64,000 nt of DNA. Origin: Synechococcus sp. CBW1108. GTDB lineage: Bacteria > Cyanobacteriota > Cyanobacteriia > PCC-6307 > Cyanobiaceae. Location: assembly GCF_015840335.1 (NCBI RefSeq), contig NZ_CP060395.1, forward strand, positions 806,001-870,000, read 5' to 3'. Below, piece after piece: positions 45,965 to 55,896 of this stretch; the stretch's first letter is position 1; every line of letters starts with the position of its first letter. Under the pieces are notes generated by a model. The model was given only the letters and a program-made list of their open reading frames with translations. It did no database searches and was not told the DNA's origin. The position numbers and the translations under genes were made by a program.

Positions 45965-47331
45965 ACCCACCCGAACTCTGGATCGAGGCCCTGCCCAAAC
46001 TGGGCTGGCTGGCACTGGCCATCGCAGCCCTCAGCCTGACCCTGGCCCTGGGACGGCTGATCGGTTCAGCTCTGCAGCTCCGGCTCTGGGGGATCCCGGA
46101 AGCACTGGTGGCCGGCTTGCTTGGCCTGCTGCTGGCGCCGGGCGGACCCTTGCCCCTGCTGCCGCTGCCGGTGCTGGAGCTCTGGGCCGGGCTGCCGCTG
46201 GTGCTGCTCACCCTGGTATTTGGCTCGCTGATGCTCAGCAAGCCTCTGCCCCAGCTCGGCAGCCTGTGGCGACCGGTATCGGGCCAGGTGTCCCTGGCCC
46301 TGGTACTTGCCTTCGGCCAGTACGTGGTGGGCGGCCTAGCGGTGCTGCTGGTGCTGCAGCCCTTGCTGGGGGTCAGCCCGGTGATGGCCTGCCTGATCGA
46401 AGTGGCCTACGAAGGCGGCCATGGTTCCGCCGCGGCCATGGGCCCCAGCTATGCGGCCCTGGGCTTCCCCGGTGGGCAGGATCTGGGCCTGGCGATGGCC
46501 ACCGTGGGACTCCTGAGCTCCACCCTGGTGGGAGGCCTCGTGGTGGTGCTGGCCAGGCGCCAGGGCTGGTTACTGGCAACCAGCCCGACCAAACCCATCC
46601 AGGGCGAAGGGGCCAGTGCGGCCGCCAGCCCGGCTGGACCCGCCGCCTGGGCCGTGAATCTGGCCCTGGTGGGGGTGGCTGTTTTGGTGGGAGAGCTGCT
46701 GCTGCTGGCCCTGCGGGCACTCACCGTGCCCCTGGGCGGGGGCGTGGCCGCAGTGGCGCAGGCCCTGCCGGTGTTTCCCCTGGCCATTTTGGGTTCACTG
46801 TTTGTGCGCTGGGTCCTGGAGCGCAGTGGCCACAGCCAGTGGGCCTCAGCGCCAATCCAAAGCGAACTCAGCACCCTTGCCGCCGATCTCCTGATCACGG
46901 CAGCCACCGCAGGTCTAAACCTGAAATTGCTGCAGGCCGACTGGCTGCCGCTGTCGGTTCTGGCCCTGGGGGGACTGACCTGGAACCTGGCTGTGGTGCT
47001 GCTGCTGGCGCCGCGGGTGCTGCCGGCCGACTGGTTTGAGCGGGCGGTAATCGAATTCGGCCAGGCCACCGGCGTGGCCGCCAGCGGCTTGCTGTTGCTG
47101 CGCATGGCCGACCCGGAAGACCAGAGCAATGCCCTGTCCGCCTTCTCGATCAAACAGCTGCTGCTCCAACCATTTCTGGCGGGCGGAGTGATCACGGTGG
47201 TGGCCCCCCTGGCGGTGGCGGGCTGGGGGTTGCCGGTATGGACGGGCTTCTGCTTTGGCCTGGTGCTGCTGGCCGGCGGGGCAGGGCTGTGGTTGGCTGG
47301 CTCTCAGCCGGCGGCCGCACCTGCGCCGTAG
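45961..47331 (+). CDS. Sodium/glutamate symporter, GltS family
   Basis: A 456-residue membrane protein with about ten to twelve spans in two inverted halves. The GltS signature IEVAYEGGHGSAAAMGPSYA is clear, with LGFPGGQDLGLAMATVGLLS following. Substrate is glutamate by family; the cyanobacterial homolog could also move other acids. Starts at GTG 45961, overlapping the peptidase stop (GTGA), so the pair forms an operon: a peptidase plus an amino-acid carrier. Convergent with the aldolase gene with 28 bases of overlap. Confidence 0.88.
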   Translation: MNPPELWIEALPKLGWLALAIAALSLTLALGRLIGSALQLRLWGIPEALVAGLLGLLLAPGGPLPLLPLPVLELWAGLPLVLLTLVFGSLMLSKPLPQLGSLWRPVSGQVSLALVLAFGQYVVGGLAVLLVLQPLLGVSPVMACLIEVAYEGGHGSAAAMGPSYAALGFPGGQDLGLAMATVGLLSSTLVGGLVVVLARRQGWLLATSPTKPIQGEGASAAASPAGPAAWAVNLALVGVAVLVGELLLLALRALTVPLGGGVAAVAQALPVFPLAILGSLFVRWVLERSGHSQWASAPIQSELSTLAADLLITAATAGLNLKLLQADWLPLSVLALGGLTWNLAVVLLLAPRVLPADWFERAVIEFGQATGVAASGLLLLRMADPEDQSNALSAFSIKQLLLQPFLAGGVITVVAPLAVAGWGLPVWTGFCFGLVLLAGGAGLWLAGSQPAAAPAP

Positions 47332-48020
47332 TGCAGCTCCCGGAACTGCCGCCGCACCACCTCCATCTGGCTGGGCGAGAGCTGGGGCGGTTCGCCCAGC
47401 TGCAGAGCCTGCAGATACATGTGGGCAAGGGTTTCCACCTCGATCGCGATACGCAGGGCCTGGTCCAGGCTGTCCCCGAGAGCTACCTGGCCGTGTTGGC
47501 CCAACAAACAGGCCAGCCGATCGGTGAGGGCCTCCAGGGCGAGGCCTGAGAGCTCAGCAGTGCCAAAGGGGGCGTAGGGGGCACAGCGAATGTCATCGCC
47601 TCCGGCCACAGCCGTCATGTAGTGGAAGGGCGGAATGGCGCGGCCATGGCAGGCCAGGGCCGTGGCCTGGATGGAGTGGCAGTGGAGCACCGCCTGAATC
47701 TCAAGGCGGCTGCGCAGGATGTCGGCATGGAGCCGCCACTCCGAAGAAGGGCGCCTGGCGCCTGCATCCCTGGGAGCACCGGCCAGATCCAGGGCCACCA
47801 GATCGGCAGGTTCCATCTGCTCATAGGGCAGGGAACTGGGGGTGATCAACATCCCGCCAGGGATGCGCACCGACAGGTTGCCCGAGGTGCCCTGGTTGAC
47901 GCCGCAGGTATTCATGCGCCGGGCAGCGGCCACAAGCTGCCGGCGCAATTCGGGCTCGGGGCCGGGGACGGCAGGCAAGGGCAGGGAGCTAGATGGCCTG
48001 ACGCTAGGTGGGCGACGCAC
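47304..48020 (-). CDS. Class II aldolase, FucA/Ald2-like
   Basis: A 238-residue zinc aldolase. NQGTSGNLSVRIPGGMLITP, SSEWRLHADILRS (catalytic Glu), HCHSIQATALA (two zinc His), IPPFHYMTAVAGGDDI and GQHGQVALG (third His) follow E. coli FucA (L-fuculose-1-phosphate aldolase) motif by motif. It lies directly after mtnA (6-base gap, same strand), so the substrate is likely methylthioribulose-1-phosphate, the product of MtnA, giving DHAP plus an aldehyde, as in the DHAP shunt. MtnB (dehydratase) belongs to the same fold and is the alternative. The first ~25 residues are a Pro/Ser leader, so the start may be later than 48020. Confidence 0.83.
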   Translation of the reverse strand: MRRPPSVRPSSSLPLPAVPGPEPELRRQLVAAARRMNTCGVNQGTSGNLSVRIPGGMLITPSSLPYEQMEPADLVALDLAGAPRDAGARRPSSEWRLHADILRSRLEIQAVLHCHSIQATALACHGRAIPPFHYMTAVAGGDDIRCAPYAPFGTAELSGLALEALTDRLACLLGQHGQVALGDSLDQALRIAIEVETLAHMYLQALQLGEPPQLSPSQMEVVRRQFRELHYGAGAAAG

Positions 48021-48026
48021 TCAGTC

Positions 48027-49112
48027 TCAGCCCGCGTAGAGCTGCCCCAATCCAGCTTCGGTGGCTGCAGCCACTCCCCGCTCGGTGATCAGGGCCGTCA
48101 CCAGCCGCGCCGGGGTCACATCAAAGGCCGGGTTGAAGCCGGCGGAGCCCGTTGGCGTTAGCTGCACCGTGGTGATTGCCCCATTGGCGCCGCGCCCCTG
48201 GATGTGGGTCACCTCCTCGGCGCTGCGGGCCTCGATCGGGATCTCGGCCACGCCATCGCCAATCGTCCAGTCGATCGTGGAGGAGGGCAGGGCCACATAA
48301 AAGGGCACGCCGTTGTCGTGGGCCGCAAGGGCCTTGAGATAGGTGCCGATCTTGTTGCACACATCGCCGCGGCGGGTGGTGCGATCGGTGCCCACGATCA
48401 CCGCATCCACCTGGCCGTGCTGCATCAGGTGGCCGCCGGCGTTGTCGACGATCACGGTGTGGGGCACGCCCTCCTGGCCCAGCTCAAAGGCGGTGAGCGA
48501 GGCGCCCTGGTTGCGCGGGCGGGTCTCATCCACCCATACATGGATATGGAGCCCGGCGCGGTGGGCCTTGTAGATCGGCGCCAGGGCCGTACCCCAGTCG
48601 ACCGTGGCGAGCCAGCCGGCGTTGCAGTGGGTGAGCACATTGAGCGTCGCGCCGGGCTTGCGGGCCGCCAACTGCTGGAAGATCGCCAGGCCGTGCTCGC
48701 CGATGGCCTCGCCCATGGCCACGTCCTCATTGGCGATCACCGCTGCCTCCAACCTGGCCGCCTCGGCCCGCTCGGCCGGCGGCAGCGGTGCCACCAGCGC
48801 CCGCACCCGCTCCAGGGCCCAGCGCAGGTTGATCGCCGTGGGCCGGGTGGCATTGAGTTGCTCAAAGGCCGCCGCCAGGGCGCCATCGCTGGGGTCGGCC
48901 TGCAGGGCCAGCATCAGCCCGTAGGCGCCCGTCACGCCGATCAGCGGCGCCCCGCGCACCACCATCGTGCTGATCGCGTCGGCCGCCTCAGCGCAGCTGC
49001 GCAGGGTGCGCGTCGTGAACTGGTGGGGCAGCAGGGTCTGATCGATCACCCCCACTGCGCGGCCATCCGGCTCTAGCCAGATCGTGCGCCAGGCCTTGCC
49101 GTCGATGTTCAT
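48027..49112 (-). CDS. mtnA: Methylthioribose-1-phosphate isomerase
   Basis: A 361-residue enzyme of the eIF2B-like fold that isomerises methylthioribose-1-phosphate (and 5-deoxyribose-1-phosphate) to the ribulose form. The catalytic Cys is in [11 protein letters not shown] and the catalytic Asp in [36 protein letters not shown] is the substrate loop. ATG 49112. The class II aldolase gene follows after six bases, so the two act on the same pathway; no mtnC, mtnD or mtnP is in view. Confidence 0.95.
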   Translation of the reverse strand: MNIDGKAWRTIWLEPDGRAVGVIDQTLLPHQFTTRTLRSCAEAADAISTMVVRGAPLIGVTGAYGLMLALQADPSDGALAAAFEQLNATRPTAINLRWALERVRALVAPLPPAERAEAARLEAAVIANEDVAMGEAIGEHGLAIFQQLAARKPGATLNVLTHCNAGWLATVDWGTALAPIYKAHRAGLHIHVWVDETRPRNQGASLTAFELGQEGVPHTVIVDNAGGHLMQHGQVDAVIVGTDRTTRRGDVCNKIGTYLKALAAHDNGVPFYVALPSSTIDWTIGDGVAEIPIEARSAEEVTHIQGRGANGAITTVQLTPTGSAGFNPAFDVTPARLVTALITERGVAAATEAGLGQLYAG

Positions 49113-49289
49113 GGGCGCGGGACGTGCGAGATCAGCCCTTGATCATCCCTGGGGGAGGGCAGGCCGACTCGAGCTGAGCGGAGCAGGACCAGATCCGGAA
49201 GGATCCAGGCATGGACCGTTCTCCAATCCGTACAGCTTGTACAGATTTCCGGAGCCTTTCGCAGCAACACAACAGCGGCCCCTACCTGC

Positions 49290-49829
49290 TCAAATCAACC
49301 GGTAGCCGAACCAATCCGGCACCTGGCTCTGGCTCAGGCCCTCCGGGTGGGGCTCCAGCTGTACATGCCAGCGCTCCCCGCCCAGCAGCTCCAGCTGCTC
49401 GATCGACAGGCAGTCGTCTACGCCCACCAGATCATCCTTGTGCTGCTGCAGGGCGCCACGCAGCCACTGGCGCTTGGCCGCCGCCTTGGCCGCCTGGAGC
49501 GAGCGGGCCACCACCAGGCCGAAGTGGTGCAGCTCCGCCAGCGAATCAGGGCGGTAGGCGCCCAGGTTTACAAACCACAGCCGCTCGGGCCTGGGCGCGG
49601 ACGGCTCGCGCCCGAGGCTCACCGCGTAGCCATCCACCGCCCGCACCGCCATGTAGCTGTCCAGGTGAAGGCCCTCACGCCTCCCGAACCACTGGCGCCG
49701 CAACTCCGGAAGCGCCGCTTCGATCGTGGCGCCGGCCACGAAGCGCACGTCGTGGAGCTCGATGTGACAGCCCGGCGCACGGCCGCCCAGTACCACCAGA
49801 AACAGACTTGGGGCGTTGCGCGTCGCCAT
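49290..49829 (-). CDS. DUF1543 domain protein
   Basis: A 179-residue protein with two DUF1543 units: LVVLGGRAPGCHIELHDVRFV and a second one beginning LWFVNLGAYRPDSLAELHHFG. Both have the Gly-rich strand and a His-containing turn. Also GLHLDSYMAVRAVDGYAV. The fold is thought to bind small ligands, but no function is known. ATG 49829 is used; ORFs extending to 49928 overlap the divergent methyltransferase gene. Confidence 0.85.
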   Translation of the reverse strand: MATRNAPSLFLVVLGGRAPGCHIELHDVRFVAGATIEAALPELRRQWFGRREGLHLDSYMAVRAVDGYAVSLGREPSAPRPERLWFVNLGAYRPDSLAELHHFGLVVARSLQAAKAAAKRQWLRGALQQHKDDLVGVDDCLSIEQLELLGGERWHVQLEPHPEGLSQSQVPDWFGYRLI

Positions 49830-49888
49830 CGGGACTCGGACGTTTTTCCAGCCTATGGCGAGCACAATGAACAGGTTGCCGAGCGCCC

Positions 49889-50611
49889 ATGGACTTCTTT
49901 GAAAACCAATGGAGCACCTATAAAACAATCGTGCAACACGATTTCATGCACCATCGGGCCCTGGTTGGGGCGGTGGAGCAGGTTCTCAAGCACTACTTCA
50001 ATAGCGCCCCAGCTGGGCACCGCCCCCACTTTGTAGACCTGGGCTGTGGCGATGCCGACCCCCTGGCAGCAGTGCTGCGGGACCTCCCCCTCGGTTCGCT
50101 CCTGGGTATGGATCAGGCCAGCAGCGTGCTGCCCCTGGCTGCAAAAGCCCTGGGGGAGGTGGCCTACCCCTGTGACTGGATCCAGGCTGACCTGCTGGAG
50201 TGGGCCACGGCGCCAGCGGCTGAAGCGGCTCCGGCCACCAATCCGGTGGACATCATCTATTCCTCCTTCGCCATCCACCACCTGGATGGGGAGAACCAAG
50301 AGGCCTTCCTGGCGGGGGCCCGCAAGAAGATCAGCCCCAGTGGCATTTTTCTCTGGGCCGACATTTTTCGCGAACCCGGTGAAACGGTTGATGCCTTTCG
50401 ACATCGCTACACCCAACGGATGACCAACCACTGGGGGGGTGCCCTCGAGCCGCAGCAACTGGCCCATGCCTGCTTCCACGTGAGCAACTTCGACCTGCCC
50501 GCTGACCGCGAAGCGATCGGAACCACAGCCCGCATCCAGGGATGGACCCTTTCCTGGAACTGGGCTGGACCCGACAAGGCCGAGGCGATGGCGGTGCTGA
50601 CGCCGGCCTAG
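49889..50611 (+). CDS. Class I SAM-dependent methyltransferase
   Basis: A 240-residue methyltransferase. VDLGCGDADPLAAVL is the SAM-binding glycine loop, and SFAIHHLDGENQEAFLAGARK is the post-strand-4 region. The N-terminal MDFFENQWSTYKTIVQHDFMHHR suggests an added helical lid. The substrate is unknown. ATG 49889. It is convergent with sufS, whose stop is one base beyond. Confidence 0.85.
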   Translation: MDFFENQWSTYKTIVQHDFMHHRALVGAVEQVLKHYFNSAPAGHRPHFVDLGCGDADPLAAVLRDLPLGSLLGMDQASSVLPLAAKALGEVAYPCDWIQADLLEWATAPAAEAAPATNPVDIIYSSFAIHHLDGENQEAFLAGARKKISPSGIFLWADIFREPGETVDAFRHRYTQRMTNHWGGALEPQQLAHACFHVSNFDLPADREAIGTTARIQGWTLSWNWAGPDKAEAMAVLTPA

Positions 50612-51925
50612 CTAGCTGTGCTCACGCAGGAAGGTGATCGTGCCCTCCAGCTCCGCGGCGAAGCGGTCGATCTCTTCAGGGGTGGTGGTGAAGCCCAGGC
50701 TGGCGCGGGCCGAGCCGGGGATGCCGTAGAGGCGGTGCAGCGGCTGGGTGCAGTGGTGGCCGCTGCGGATGCAGATGCCGGCTGAATCGAGCAGGGCAGC
50801 TATGTCGTTGGCATGCAACCCGTCGACGGTGAAGGCCGCCAGGGCGCCGCGGTCGGGTTGTTGCTCGGGGGTAGGGCCCAGGATCCGCACGCCCTCGATC
50901 GCCTGCAGGCGCGCAAACAACTGGCGGGTGAGCAGCTGCTCCCAGGCATGGATACGTTCGATGCCCAGGGCACTGAGGTAGTCGAGGGCGGCGCCCATGC
51001 CGATCGCCTCAGCGATCGCTGGCGTGCCGGCCTCGAACTTGTGGGGCAGCTCGGCCCAGCTGCTGTGATCCAAATACACGTCCTGAATCATCTCGCCGCC
51101 ACCCAGGAAGGGGGGCATGGCCTCCAGCAGGGCCTCGCGGGCCCAGAGGAAGCCCATGCCGGTGGGGCCGCAGAGCTTGTGGGAACTGCCCACCAGGAAG
51201 TCGGCGCCGAGGGCCGCCACATTCAGCGGCAGGTGGGGCAGGCTCTGGCAGGCATCCACCAGCACCAGGGCGCCGGCGGCGTGGGCCAGAGCCGCCACCT
51301 GCTCGATCGGGTTGAGGCAGCCGAGGGTGTTGCTCACCTGCACCAGGCTCACCAGCTTGGTGCGCTCAGTGATCTGGCTGCGCAGATCGTCGAGATCGAG
51401 CTCGCCGGTTTCGGTGAGGCCGGCATGACGCAGCACGCAGCCGGTGCGGGCCGCCAGCAGCTGCCAGGGCACCAGGTTGGAGTGGTGCTCCATCACCGTG
51501 AGCAGCACCTCATCGCCGAGGCCGAGATTGGCATCGCCCCAGCTGCGGGCCACGAGGTTGATCGCCTCGCTGGCGTTGCGGGTGAACACGATCTCCCGCG
51601 CACTCGCCGCACCTATGAAGGCGGCAACCTTGGCCCGGGCAGCCTCAAAGCCCTCGGTGGCGCGGGCGCTGAGTTGGTGGGCGCCGCGGTGGACATTGGC
51701 GTTGTCGTGGTCGTAGTAGTGCTGCAGGGCCGCCAGCACCTGGCGCGGCTTCTGGCTGGTGGCGGCGTAATCCAGGTAGATCAGCGGCTGACCCAGGCAG
51801 GCCGTCTGGGCCAGCAAGGGGAAATCGGGCCGGGTCAGGGCCGCCAGATTTTCCGCCAGGGGCAAGGATTGGGCCAGCCCGGAAGTGGCGGGGGCGGGGG
51901 TCAGCGGGGAGGCGGTCATGGTCAT
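50612..51925 (-). CDS. sufS: SufS-type cysteine desulfurase
   Basis: A 437-residue PLP enzyme that draws sulfur from cysteine for Fe-S cluster assembly. The PLP lysine is in VGSSHKLCGPTGMGFLWA, the active Cys in IRSGHHCTQPLH, and the cofactor region includes TRNASEAINLVARSW. The first 25 residues are extra. The start at 51925 overlaps the sufD stop by four bases (ATGA). Last gene of the ftrC-sufBCDS operon. Confidence 0.96.
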   Translation of the reverse strand: MTMTASPLTPAPATSGLAQSLPLAENLAALTRPDFPLLAQTACLGQPLIYLDYAATSQKPRQVLAALQHYYDHDNANVHRGAHQLSARATEGFEAARAKVAAFIGAASAREIVFTRNASEAINLVARSWGDANLGLGDEVLLTVMEHHSNLVPWQLLAARTGCVLRHAGLTETGELDLDDLRSQITERTKLVSLVQVSNTLGCLNPIEQVAALAHAAGALVLVDACQSLPHLPLNVAALGADFLVGSSHKLCGPTGMGFLWAREALLEAMPPFLGGGEMIQDVYLDHSSWAELPHKFEAGTPAIAEAIGMGAALDYLSALGIERIHAWEQLLTRQLFARLQAIEGVRILGPTPEQQPDRGALAAFTVDGLHANDIAALLDSAGICIRSGHHCTQPLHRLYGIPGSARASLGFTTTPEEIDRFAAELEGTITFLREHS

Positions 51926-53034
51926 GGGCGCTCCCGCAGCAGGAGCTGGAGGGGATGGGCAGAAGCCGCGGCGGCAGGCAGCTCACGCAACACCTCATCG
52001 CAGTAGCCCCGCAAGAGAAGCCGGGAGGCCTGGTCGGCGGCGATGCCCCGACTTTGCAGATAGAAAAGCTCATTTTGCTGCAGTCGGCTGACGGTGGCGC
52101 CGTGAGCACACTTCACGTCGTCGGCGACGATCTCCAGCTCGGGCTTGGTGTCCACCCGGGCCCGATCCGAGAGCAGCAGGCTGCGGCTGAGCTGGGCGGC
52201 GTTGGTGCGCTGGGCGCTGCGCGGCACCCACACGGCGCCGTTGAACACACTGCGGCCAGCGCCATCGGCCACCACCTTGTGGAGCTGGTCGAGCTGGCCA
52301 TCTGGTCCGTTGAATTGCACCTGGCTATGGGTATCGGCCAGCTCCTGGCCAGCCACCAACTGCAGGGCCCGAAGGCGGGTGAGGGCCGCACCTTCGCTCT
52401 GGCAGATGCGGGGCTCGAATCGGCTCAGGGCCCAGCCCCCCACGGCGGTGGTGAGCTGCAGCTCACTGGCGGGGGCCTGGCTGATGGCCAGGTGGCTGAG
52501 CAGGCAGGCGCGGGCGTCCCCGGGAGCCAGCACGCCAAGGTTGAGCTTGGCCCCTTGGCCCAGCTGGGCCACCGTCACCAAGCTGGTGGCATTGGCTGCC
52601 CGCGACCCGTGGTGCAGCAACAGCTCCAGGCTGGCCCCCGGCTCGAGCACCAGCAGCAGCTGCAGGGCCAGCAGGCCCTGGCCTGCGGCCGCATCGAAAG
52701 TCAACTGCAGGGGCTCGACTGAGCCGCTCACCCGCAGGGCGAGAAAGTGGGGAGACGCGCCCCGGTTGAGCCGCACCGGCCAGGAGGCAGAACTGCCGGT
52801 GGCTTGCAGACCCTGATCCAGCAGCAGCTGGGCCTGCGCAGGAGCGATCCGGCTGATTCCACCGGGCAGGCTGAACTGGCTGAAGGGATCGGGCCCCGAC
52901 CACAGCTCAGCTGCAACGGCCTGCAGCGGGGCGAGATCGGTGAAGCGCCAATCTTCCTGACGGCGGCCCGGCAGGGGCTCGCCCGCCAGCTCGGCCAGCC
53001 AGGCGGCGGTTTTCGGCAGGGCCAACGCGGGCAT
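51922..53034 (-). CDS. sufD: Fe-S cluster assembly protein SufD
   Basis: A 370-residue scaffold protein that forms the SufBC2D complex. [24 protein letters not shown] and ASRLLLRGYCDEVL are the C-terminal SufB/SufD motifs. The N-terminal ~100 residues contain EDWRFTDLAPL, typical of SufD. ATG 53034 overlaps the sufC stop by one base (TGATG). Confidence 0.94.
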   Translation of the reverse strand: MPALALPKTAAWLAELAGEPLPGRRQEDWRFTDLAPLQAVAAELWSGPDPFSQFSLPGGISRIAPAQAQLLLDQGLQATGSSASWPVRLNRGASPHFLALRVSGSVEPLQLTFDAAAGQGLLALQLLLVLEPGASLELLLHHGSRAANATSLVTVAQLGQGAKLNLGVLAPGDARACLLSHLAISQAPASELQLTTAVGGWALSRFEPRICQSEGAALTRLRALQLVAGQELADTHSQVQFNGPDGQLDQLHKVVADGAGRSVFNGAVWVPRSAQRTNAAQLSRSLLLSDRARVDTKPELEIVADDVKCAHGATVSRLQQNELFYLQSRGIAADQASRLLLRGYCDEVLRELPAAAASAHPLQLLLRERP

Positions 53035-53807
53035 CAGGCCACCTCCTGGTCCACCCAGTCGTAGCCGCTGCGCTCCAGTTCAACGGCCAGCTCCTTGCCG
53101 CCGGTGCGCAGGATCCTGCCGGCCGCCATCACGTGCACGTAGTCGGGGGTGATCAGATCCAGTAGGCGCTGATAGTGGGTGATCAGCAGGGTGGCGTTGT
53201 CGGGGCCGGCCAGCTGGCAGACCCCCCCAGCCACAATCCGCAGGGCGTCGATGTCGAGGCCGGAATCTGTTTCATCGAGAATCGCCACGAGCGGCTCAAG
53301 TAGCGCCATCTGCAGGATTTCATTGCGCTTCTTCTCTCCCCCTGAGAAACCCTCATTCACCGAGCGCTCCAGGAAGGCAGGATCCATCTGAACAAGCTTC
53401 AACCGCTCGCGCACCAGATCCTCAAAGGCAAAGGTATCGAGCTCCTCGTCGCCCCTCTCGACCCGGCGGGCATTGGTCGCCACCCGCAAAAATTCCAGGT
53501 TGCTGACCCCGGGAATCTCCACCGGGTACTGAAAGCCCAGGAACACGCCAATTCTGGCCCGCTGCTCCGGTTGGAGCTCCAGCAAGTCCTGCCCCCGAAA
53601 GAGCACGCTGCCAGCGGTCACGCTGTAGGCGGGGTGGCCGGCCAGCAGCTTGGAAAGGGTGCTCTTGCCACTGCCGTTGCGGCCCATCACCGCGTGAATT
53701 TCACCGGCACGCACCGAGAGGTTGACGCCCTTGAGAATCGGTTGATCCTCCACTCGGGCATGGAGATCACGGATCTCAAGCAGCAGTGGGGCGTCGGGGC
53801 GAATCAC
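53034..53807 (-). CDS. sufC: Fe-S cluster assembly ATPase SufC
   Basis: A 257-residue soluble ABC ATPase of the Suf machinery. [16 protein letters not shown] is Walker [18 protein letters not shown] the SufC signature, and [18 protein letters not shown] the Walker B with the SufC-specific sequence. [12 protein letters not shown] is also diagnostic. ATG 53807. The 57 bases between sufB and sufC are AT-rich and contain no obvious terminator. Confidence 0.97.
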   Translation of the reverse strand: MIRPDAPLLLEIRDLHARVEDQPILKGVNLSVRAGEIHAVMGRNGSGKSTLSKLLAGHPAYSVTAGSVLFRGQDLLELQPEQRARIGVFLGFQYPVEIPGVSNLEFLRVATNARRVERGDEELDTFAFEDLVRERLKLVQMDPAFLERSVNEGFSGGEKKRNEILQMALLEPLVAILDETDSGLDIDALRIVAGGVCQLAGPDNATLLITHYQRLLDLITPDYVHVMAAGRILRTGGKELAVELERSGYDWVDQEVA

Positions 53808-53864
53808 AGCGAGGCAATAGGAAGGTATAGGAATAGAGAGAAATCAATAAATAACTAGGAGAAT

Positions 53865-55304
53865 TCAGCCCACTGATCCCTCGAGTTTGAGGGCAAGCAA
53901 CTTGTCGGCCTCAGCGGCAAATTCCATCGGCAGCTGGTTGAACACGTCGCGGCAGAAGCCACTCACCATCATCGAAACGGCCTCTTCAAAGCCAATACCC
54001 CGGCTTTGCAGGTAGAAGAGTTGGTCGGCGGAGATACGACAGGTGCTGGCCTCATGCTCCACCACGGCGTCGGGCTGCTGGGAGCGGATGTAGGGGTAGG
54101 TATTGGCTGCTGCCTGATCCCCGATCAACATCGAGTCGCATTGGCTGTAATTCTTAGCCCCAATCGCCTTGGCCCCCATCTGGACCAAACCGCGGTAGCT
54201 ATTGGATGAGTGACCAGCACTGATTCCCTTGCTCACAATGGTGGAGCGGGTGCGGGCCCCGACATGGATCATTTTCGTGCCCGTGTCTGCCTGCTGGTAG
54301 TTGTTTGTAAGTGCGACAGAATAGAATTCTCCAACCGAGTCAGCTCCCTGCAAAACACAGCTGGGATATTTCCAGGTGATTGCCGAGCCCGTTTCCACCT
54401 GAGTCCAGCTGATCCGACTGCGATCACCACGGCACTGGCCGCGTTTAGTCACAAAATTATAGATACCGCCGACGCCGTTTTCATCGCCAGCATACCAATT
54501 TTGCACCGTGGAATACTTGATCGAAGCATCGTCTAGCACCACCAGCTCTACCACCGCCGCATGGAGCTGGTTGGTATCAAACATCGGGGCCGTGCATCCC
54601 TCGAGATAGCTCACGGAGGCACCTTCCTCAGCCACGATCAATGTGCGCTCGAACTGACCAGTGTCAGCGGAATTGATCCGAAAATAGGTAGATAGCTCCA
54701 TCGGGCATTCCACACCCTTGGGAATGAAAACAAAAGAGCCATCACTAAACACGGCGGAATTTAGCGCCGCGAAATAATTGTCATTACCTGGCACCACCGA
54801 CCCCAGGTATTTCTCCACCAGCTCGGGATGGTCCTTGACCGCCTCGCTGATTGAGCAGAAAATTACCCCATGTTCCGCCAACTTTTCCCTGTAGGTGGTG
54901 GCGATTGAGACGCTGTCAAAGACCGCATCCACAGCCACATTGGAGAGGCGCTTCTGTTCGCTGAGCGGGATACCCAGCTTCTCAAATGTTTCCAGCAGCT
55001 TGGGATCTACCTCGTCGAGGCTGGCCTTTTTTTCCTGCTGCTTGGGGGCGGCGTAGTAAATAATGTTTTGATAATCAATCCTGGGATGGCCCAGGGCTGC
55101 CCAGTCGGGCTCTGCCATCTGCAGCCACTGGCGGTATGCCCTCAAACGAAAGCGCAGCAGAAAATCCGGCTCATCTTTTTTGGACGAGATCAAACGGACC
55201 ACGTCTTCACTGAGGCCCTTGGCAATCTTCTCGGTTTCAATATCTGTAACGAACCCGTGTTTATAGGGCTGCGAAACCAGATCGCTAACAGTTGCGGTGC
55301 TCAT
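53865..55304 (-). CDS. sufB: Fe-S cluster assembly protein SufB
   Basis: A 479-residue scaffold on which clusters are built with SufC and Suf[23 protein letters not shown] and [20 protein letters not shown] carry the conserved Cys and Glu regions; GKRGQC-like sequence is present as [21 protein letters not shown] 55304, 14 bases after ftrC. Composition is slightly less GC-rich than the flanks. Confidence 0.97.
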   Translation of the reverse strand: MSTATVSDLVSQPYKHGFVTDIETEKIAKGLSEDVVRLISSKKDEPDFLLRFRLRAYRQWLQMAEPDWAALGHPRIDYQNIIYYAAPKQQEKKASLDEVDPKLLETFEKLGIPLSEQKRLSNVAVDAVFDSVSIATTYREKLAEHGVIFCSISEAVKDHPELVEKYLGSVVPGNDNYFAALNSAVFSDGSFVFIPKGVECPMELSTYFRINSADTGQFERTLIVAEEGASVSYLEGCTAPMFDTNQLHAAVVELVVLDDASIKYSTVQNWYAGDENGVGGIYNFVTKRGQCRGDRSRISWTQVETGSAITWKYPSCVLQGADSVGEFYSVALTNNYQQADTGTKMIHVGARTRSTIVSKGISAGHSSNSYRGLVQMGAKAIGAKNYSQCDSMLIGDQAAANTYPYIRSQQPDAVVEHEASTCRISADQLFYLQSRGIGFEEAVSMMVSGFCRDVFNQLPMEFAAEADKLLALKLEGSVG

Positions 55305-55318
55305 CTCGGTCAGCGGAC

Positions 55319-55687
55319 TCAGCCGGCAGTAAGGGCCTTGACTTCATCGAGGGCAATCGACTGCTTGTCCCCGCGGAAGGGGTTGTCTTCGGTGAGGAAG
55401 AGCATGCAGTGGCATTCCTTGCGTTCTCGCATCGGCACGCAGGGGCAGTTCCAGAAAGCCTGGGAGACCTCTGCCTGCTTGTCTTCGTAGTGGCGACAAG
55501 GGCAAAGGGCCCCACCGAGCTCATCCTTGTTCTTGGCCAGACCCGCCAGCACCACGGCGGTGACGCCGGGATCACTGCAGAAGTAGGTGCCGGTGCGCTG
55601 GGCGTAGGTCTCAGCAAACTTGCGAATCACCTCCAGGCTGTCAGCTGCAGAGCTGGCAGCGGCAGGGCTGGCCGCAGAGTCGGACAT
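55319..55687 (-). CDS. ftrC: Ferredoxin-thioredoxin reductase, catalytic beta chain
   Basis: A 122-residue Fe-S protein that passes electrons from ferredoxin to thioredoxin and so links light to Calvin-cycle control. The Cys motifs CPC (LCPCRHY), CPC (NCPCVPM) and CHC (ECHCMLF), plus FCSDP, supply the 4Fe-4S cluster and the active disulfide. ATG 55687. It is the first gene of the transcript leading into sufB (14-base gap), a placement that ties a photosynthetic Fe-S enzyme to the Suf operon. Confidence 0.96.
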   Translation of the reverse strand: MSDSAASPAAASSAADSLEVIRKFAETYAQRTGTYFCSDPGVTAVVLAGLAKNKDELGGALCPCRHYEDKQAEVSQAFWNCPCVPMRERKECHCMLFLTEDNPFRGDKQSIALDEVKALTAG

Positions 55688-55769
55688 GGCTCGAAAGTGG
55701 GTTGATGATCTGTGCGCGCTCGGGAAACGCGACCGAAAGAATGCCGGACGGCGATTTCAAAGCCCAGTT

Positions 55770-55789
55770 ACGAAACATCTTCGTTTCGT
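55770..55789. promoter_or_regulatory. Inverted repeat in the sufR-ftrC divergent region (possible SufR operator)
   Basis: Perfect 7-base arms ACGAAAC (55770-55776) and GTTTCGT (55783-55789) with a 6-base spacer. The site lies 83 bases upstream of ftrC and 108 upstream of sufR, where a shared operator would sit. SufR represses suf genes in Synechocystis by binding inverted repeats in such a region. The assignment is positional only. Confidence 0.45.
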
Positions 55790-55819
55790 TACCTAACGAG
55801 CCTAGGGCACGGGCCTGGA

Positions 55820-55837
55820 GACTGGGGGGCCCCAGTC
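55820..55837. promoter_or_regulatory. Perfect inverted repeat ahead of sufR
   Basis: Arms GACTGGGG (55820-55827) and CCCCAGTC (55830-55837) are complementary over 8 bases with a 2-base centre. It is 60 bases before the sufR start and could be a second regulator site or a hairpin in the sufR leader. Confidence 0.4.
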
Positions 55838-55896
55838 TTCGTTGGGGCGTGGCATGGTGATGGAGTTCGGCGTCAGCCCTGAGCGCCAGCCCCCAA

